A stretch of DNA of 8,447 bases from Bacteroidales bacterium. GTDB taxonomy: Bacteria > Bacteroidota > Bacteroidia > Bacteroidales > UBA932. Made by a program: the position numbers and the translations under genes. Positions 6,598 to 8,447 of the stretch are shown here, one piece after another. A model generated the notes under the pieces. The model did not search any database. It was not told the DNA's origin and was given only the letters and a program-made list of their open reading frames with translations. The stretch lies in the NCBI GenBank assembly GCA_021443605.1, contig JABUTQ010000093.1, positions 1 to 8,447 of the forward strand, in the 5' to 3' direction. Position 1 is the stretch's first letter, and the number at the start of each line of letters is the position of its first letter.

Positions 6598-6676
6598 TGT
6601 GTTGATTTAAAATGTGTTACTCAGACAACCCCTGTGGTTGTCCCCATTGCACCAAAACCGAATTCCGGTTTTTAGC
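6598..6676 (-). promoter_or_regulatory. Structured 5' leader of rplY (two hairpins)
   Basis: If transcription starts just after the -7 box at 6681-6688, the rplY mRNA begins near 6675 and its leader holds two clean stem-loops. The first pairs aaaaccg with cggtttt (6666-6672 with 6654-6660, 5-base loop). The second pairs gacaacc with ggttgtc (6636-6642 with 6624-6630, 5-base loop). About 26 unpaired A/U-rich bases follow before the ATG. Ribosomal protein operons are often controlled by such leaders, but I do not recognise this one as a known class. Alternatively, the upstream hairpin may merely be a stabilising 5' structure. Confidence 0.5.
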
Positions 6677-6680
6677 GGCG

Positions 6681-6713
6681 CAAAAGTAGTTAAATTTTTC
6701 ATATTCTTCTAAA
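6681..6713 (-). promoter_or_regulatory. Bacteroidetes-type promoter for rplY-pth
   Basis: On the minus strand, tacttttg (6688-6681) is an exact TAnnTTTG -7 element. A partial -33 box, tttag (6713-6709), lies 20 bases upstream, within the expected spacing. The predicted start is about 75-80 bases before the rplY ATG. Confidence 0.6.
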
Positions 6714-6726
6714 TTTGCATATAAAT

Positions 6727-6757
6727 TTTGCCGAATGATATATTTATTTTAATTTTG
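6727..6757 (+). promoter_or_regulatory. Bacteroidetes-type promoter for rubrerythrin
   Basis: A TTTG -33 box (6727-6730) is followed after exactly 19 bases by taattttg (6750-6757), an exact TAnnTTTG -7 element. This is the best consensus promoter in the window and would give a leader of about 25-30 bases before the ATG at 6790. A second exact -7 match, taaatttg at 6710-6717, has no good -33 partner and overlaps the rplY -33 region. Confidence 0.7.
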
Positions 6758-6789
6758 TTTTAATTAATAATAATTCAAATTTAGAAGTT

Positions 6790-7341
6790 ATGAAAAAGAA
6801 ATGGATTTGCACAGTGTGCGGTTATGTACACGAAGGACCTGAGGCTCCTGAAAAATGCCCTCTCTGCAAGGCTCCCAAGGATAAATTCAAAGAGATGCCG
6901 GCTGAAGGCGGTCTCGTATGGGCTGACGAACACGTTATCGGCGTAGCTAAGGGTTGCGACGAAGAAGTGTGGAAAGGATTGAACGATCACTTCAACGGCG
7001 AATGCTGCGAAGTTGGCATGTACTTGGCAATGAGCCGTCAGGCAGACCGCGAAGGTTATCCTGAGATTGCAGAGGCTTTCAAGCGTTATGCTTTTGAAGA
7101 GGCAGAACATGCTGCAAAATTTGCAGAGCTCATCGGTGAGGTTGTTTGGGATACAAAGACCAACGTCAAGAAGAGAATGGAAGCTGAGTGCGGTGCTTGC
7201 GACAGCAAGAAGAAGATTGCCGCAAAGGCAAAACAGCTTGGCTATGATGCTATACACGACACCGTTCACGAGATGGCAAAAGACGAGGCACGTCACGGAA
7301 AGGGCTTTGAAGGTCTCTACAAACGCTATTTCGAGAAATAA
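6790..7341 (+). CDS. Reverse-type rubrerythrin (N-terminal rubredoxin, C-terminal diiron domain)
   Basis: Predicted non-heme diiron peroxidase of 183 aa that reduces hydrogen peroxide in anaerobes, taking electrons through an iron-only rubredoxin centre. The rubredoxin module is N-terminal, with cysteines 7, 10, 23 and 26 (CTVC and CPLC), reversed from classical rubrerythrin where it is C-terminal. The ferritin-like domain follows at about 55-183, with Glu71/Glu74 in GECCEVGMYL, an ExxH at 104-107 (EAEH) and a second ExxH at 166-169 (EARH) as likely iron ligands. Extra cysteines occur at 56, 72, 73, 134 and 137. It stands alone between its own promoter and a strong terminator, so it is probably monocistronic. 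The codons look well suited to high expression, in line with a stress enzyme. Its redox partner is not nearby. Confidence 0.92.
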   Translation: MKKKWICTVCGYVHEGPEAPEKCPLCKAPKDKFKEMPAEGGLVWADEHVIGVAKGCDEEVWKGLNDHFNGECCEVGMYLAMSRQADREGYPEIAEAFKRYAFEEAEHAAKFAELIGEVVWDTKTNVKKRMEAECGACDSKKKIAAKAKQLGYDAIHDTVHEMAKDEARHGKGFEGLYKRYFEK

Positions 7342-7358
7342 AATTCTCAAGATAAATT

Positions 7359-7390
7359 AAGAGCGCACCCGACAAGGGTGCGCTCTTTTT
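7359..7390 (+). terminator. Intrinsic terminator after rubrerythrin
   Basis: A perfect 10-bp GC-rich stem, gagcgcaccc (7361-7370) with gggtgcgctc (7376-7385), has a 5-base loop gacaa and is followed by five Ts. The two As before the stem can extend it into the T run. It begins about 18 bases after the rubrerythrin stop and is a textbook Rho-independent terminator. Confidence 0.95.
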
Positions 7391-7420
7391 ATTGCGAAAA
7401 CAAATAATAACTTCACAGAT

Positions 7421-7597
7421 ATGAAAGCCCTATCTATAGTGTGGCCAGCGGTCTCATTAATCTTAATAATTGCCGGATTGATAATTATATCTCGCCACGA
7501 ACGAAATAGTAAGAAAGGCAAAATAGGCTACCTCTTGTTAACAATTGGAAGCTTCCTATCGGCAGCTTATTTTTTCACATTACTTTTAATCAAGTAA
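7421..7597 (+). CDS. Small two-helix membrane protein, function unknown
   Basis: A 58-aa reading frame from ATG at 7421 to TAA at 7595-7597. It encodes a hydrophobic helix at about residues 6-23 (SIVWPAVSLILIIAGLIIIS), a strongly basic turn (RHERNSKKGK, 25-34) and a second helix at about 36-57, ending in Lys. This helix-loop-helix layout with positive charge in the loop predicts a membrane hairpin with the loop in the cytoplasm. I recognise no family. Support for a real gene comes from the membrane-protein pattern and the fit into the 292-bp gap between the rubrerythrin and peptidase genes, starting 31 bases after a strong terminator. Codon use is richer in ATA and TTA than in neighbouring genes, which could mean recent arrival or weak expression. 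No clear promoter or Shine-Dalgarno site is visible. The peptidase gene starts 36 bases later, so the two may be co-transcribed. Confidence 0.6.
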   Translation: MKALSIVWPAVSLILIIAGLIIISRHERNSKKGKIGYLLLTIGSFLSAAYFFTLLLIK

Positions 7598-7633
7598 TTT
7601 CGATATCTTGACCAAATCAGAAACAAAAATGCA

Positions 7634-8257
7634 ATGAATGGCAGAGTCTTGAGTTTGTTATATGAAGAACACGTTGGACTGTTCAAGCAGGTCCAACTTG
7701 ACATACAAGTAACATACAGGAGGACATCCCGTCTCAGCTTGCGGGTGGGCAAATACGGGGATGTGCGCGTTTCTGCACCGTTCGGATTCCCCAAAAAAGA
7801 GATTGAGAGATTTGTCGAGGAACGGAAAGAGTGGATAACGGAAGCGCAGGAGCGAATGAAGAAACGATTGGAGAAGTGTGACGCGTTTTACAGCCAGCTC
7901 CCGTTGGGCACACGACAAGAGCGTAAGGAGGCCGTGGAGAGGATGAATGCCATAATCACGCCTTTAGTGGAGCGATATTCAAAGCTGATGGGGATTCAGC
8001 CGTCCGGAATCTCATATAAGGCCACCATTTCGAAATGGGGCTCGTGTGCAACAAAAACCGGCCAGATTCAGTTTAGCATTTACCTTCTCCTGCTGCCTGA
8101 ATGGTGTATTGAACACATTGTGGTTCACGAACTTGCACACCTTATAGAACCAAGCCATGGTGCAAGGTTCTATAAGGTGATGGATCAATTTTTCCCAAGG
8201 TGGCGGCAAGCGCGAAAGGAGACAAGGCGCATCAGTCGTATGGAGGCGGAGGAATAA
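7634..8257 (+). CDS. YgjP-like zinc metallopeptidase (DUF45, M48-related)
   Basis: Predicted 207-aa zinc protease of the YgjP/DUF45 family. The catalytic HELAH is at residues 165-169, with the likely third zinc ligand His175 in EPSHGARFY just after it, a very short spacing typical of this family. Other family features are a WGSC at 135-138 (KATISKWGSC, followed by IQFS), YLLLLPEWCIEHIVVHELAH leading into the active site, and FFPRWRQARK at the end. The N-terminal part (about 20-80) is a beta-rich region running into a charged helix. No signal peptide or membrane helix is evident, so it is probably cytoplasmic. Physiological substrates of the family are poorly known. I used the ATG at 7634, which gives a family-like length. 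It converges on the winged-helix gene, 22 bases away. Confidence 0.88.
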   Translation: MNGRVLSLLYEEHVGLFKQVQLDIQVTYRRTSRLSLRVGKYGDVRVSAPFGFPKKEIERFVEERKEWITEAQERMKKRLEKCDAFYSQLPLGTRQERKEAVERMNAIITPLVERYSKLMGIQPSGISYKATISKWGSCATKTGQIQFSIYLLLLPEWCIEHIVVHELAHLIEPSHGARFYKVMDQFFPRWRQARKETRRISRMEAEE

Positions 8258-8278
8258 CCGAGAGGCAAACTTCTGTCG

Positions 8279-8298
8279 ATCATACGTTTATGTATGAT
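8279..8298. other. AT-rich hairpin at the 3' end of the winged-helix gene
   Basis: The bases atcatac (8279-8285) pair with gtatgat (8292-8298) across a 6-base loop, over the final codons and stop of the winged-helix gene and 21 bases past the convergent peptidase stop. The stem is AT-rich and has only a short T run on the plus strand, so terminator function is only a possibility. Confidence 0.3.
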
Positions 8299-8447
8299 TT
8301 CAAGGCGTTTACGTATTCTTCGAATGCCTTTCTTCCCGTGTCGGTGATGCGGCAGACCGTGTGTGTGCGTTTGCCCAGGAAGCCTCGTTCCACCTCAATA
8401 TACTCCGCTTGTGTCAGCTTGTCAATCTGGACGCTGAGGTTGCCGGC
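8280..8447 (-). CDS. Winged-helix transcriptional regulator, C-terminal end, 5' truncated
   Basis: The last 55 residues of a minus-strand protein whose start lies beyond the right edge; the frame is open throughout and ends at a TGA (8280-8282). The visible part reads NLSVQIDKLTQAEYIEVERGF followed by LGKRTHTVCRITDTGRKAFEEYVNAL. That is the recognition helix, beta wing and C-terminal helix of a MarR/PadR-like winged-helix domain of the HTH_34 type (from memory). Such proteins of about 95-105 aa are often encoded next to the membrane protein or transporter they control, so its partner probably lies to the right of this window. No function beyond DNA binding can be assigned. Confidence 0.82.
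   Translation of the reverse strand, partial: AGNLSVQIDKLTQAEYIEVERGFLGKRTHTVCRITDTGRKAFEEYVNALKSYINV

Noticed and set aside
6654..6673. Plus-strand hairpin aaaaccg/cggtttt plus Ts as an intrinsic terminator
   Set aside because: No plus-strand gene ends upstream of it; the stem has only three GC pairs, and it fits better as the start of the rplY leader.
6781..7350. Minus-strand 189-aa frame opposite rubrerythrin
   Set aside because: It mirrors a well-supported gene and has no recognisable domain; long antisense frames are common opposite highly biased coding sequence.

Overview
This window looks like chromosomal DNA of a Bacteroidales bacterium, possibly of the Muribaculaceae/Porphyromonadaceae kind. 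The lineage call rests on four things: a dipeptidyl peptidase III whose zinc motif is HECLGH, a membrane-anchored LytTR regulator, the rplY-pth gene pair, and several TAnnTTTG elements (the -7 box of the Bacteroidetes primary sigma factor) upstream of genes. I did not run a database search, so family names rest on motif recognition and the species is open. The content is mostly housekeeping. I see no phage, insertion sequence, CRISPR array, tRNA or rRNA.

Layout, left to right. Positions 1-1053 hold the C-terminal half of a dipeptidyl peptidase III (+). Positions 1054-1356 are a gene-free block filled by a composite tandem/inverted repeat, lying between two convergent 3' ends. A four-helix membrane protein with a C-terminal LytTR DNA-binding domain (-) follows, divergent from a small DUF486/DMT-type membrane protein (+). 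The latter ends one base from the end of a convergent FtsB/DivIC-like cell-division protein (-). A CPBP-family membrane protease (+) comes next and overlaps by 47 bp a mannose-6-phosphate isomerase (manA, +), which has a striking Cys/His/Asp-rich tail. An Hsp15-like S4 RNA-binding protein (+) follows 11 bp later. Its end overlaps by 67 bp the end of peptidyl-tRNA hydrolase (pth, -), which sits downstream of rplY, encoding ribosomal protein L25/CTC (-). A 192-bp divergent region then carries promoters for both sides and two hairpins in the rplY leader. A reverse-type rubrerythrin (+) follows with a strong intrinsic terminator. Next are an unlisted 58-aa two-helix membrane protein (+), a YgjP/DUF45 zinc metallopeptidase (+), and the truncated end of a winged-helix regulator (-) at the right edge.

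Functional themes are translation quality control (rplY, pth and Hsp15 cluster together), sugar-phosphate metabolism (manA), envelope and division (FtsB-like, CPBP, DUF486, LytTR) and oxidative stress (rubrerythrin). The most unusual item is the ManA tail: 32 of its last 39 residues are Cys, His, Asp or Glu, which suggests metal binding or storage added to a metal-dependent enzyme. Next in interest are the intergenic repeat, the structured rplY leader and the antisense-overlapping Ser-rich/Asp-rich tails of pth and the Hsp15 gene. I found no evidence of a wholly new multi-gene system.
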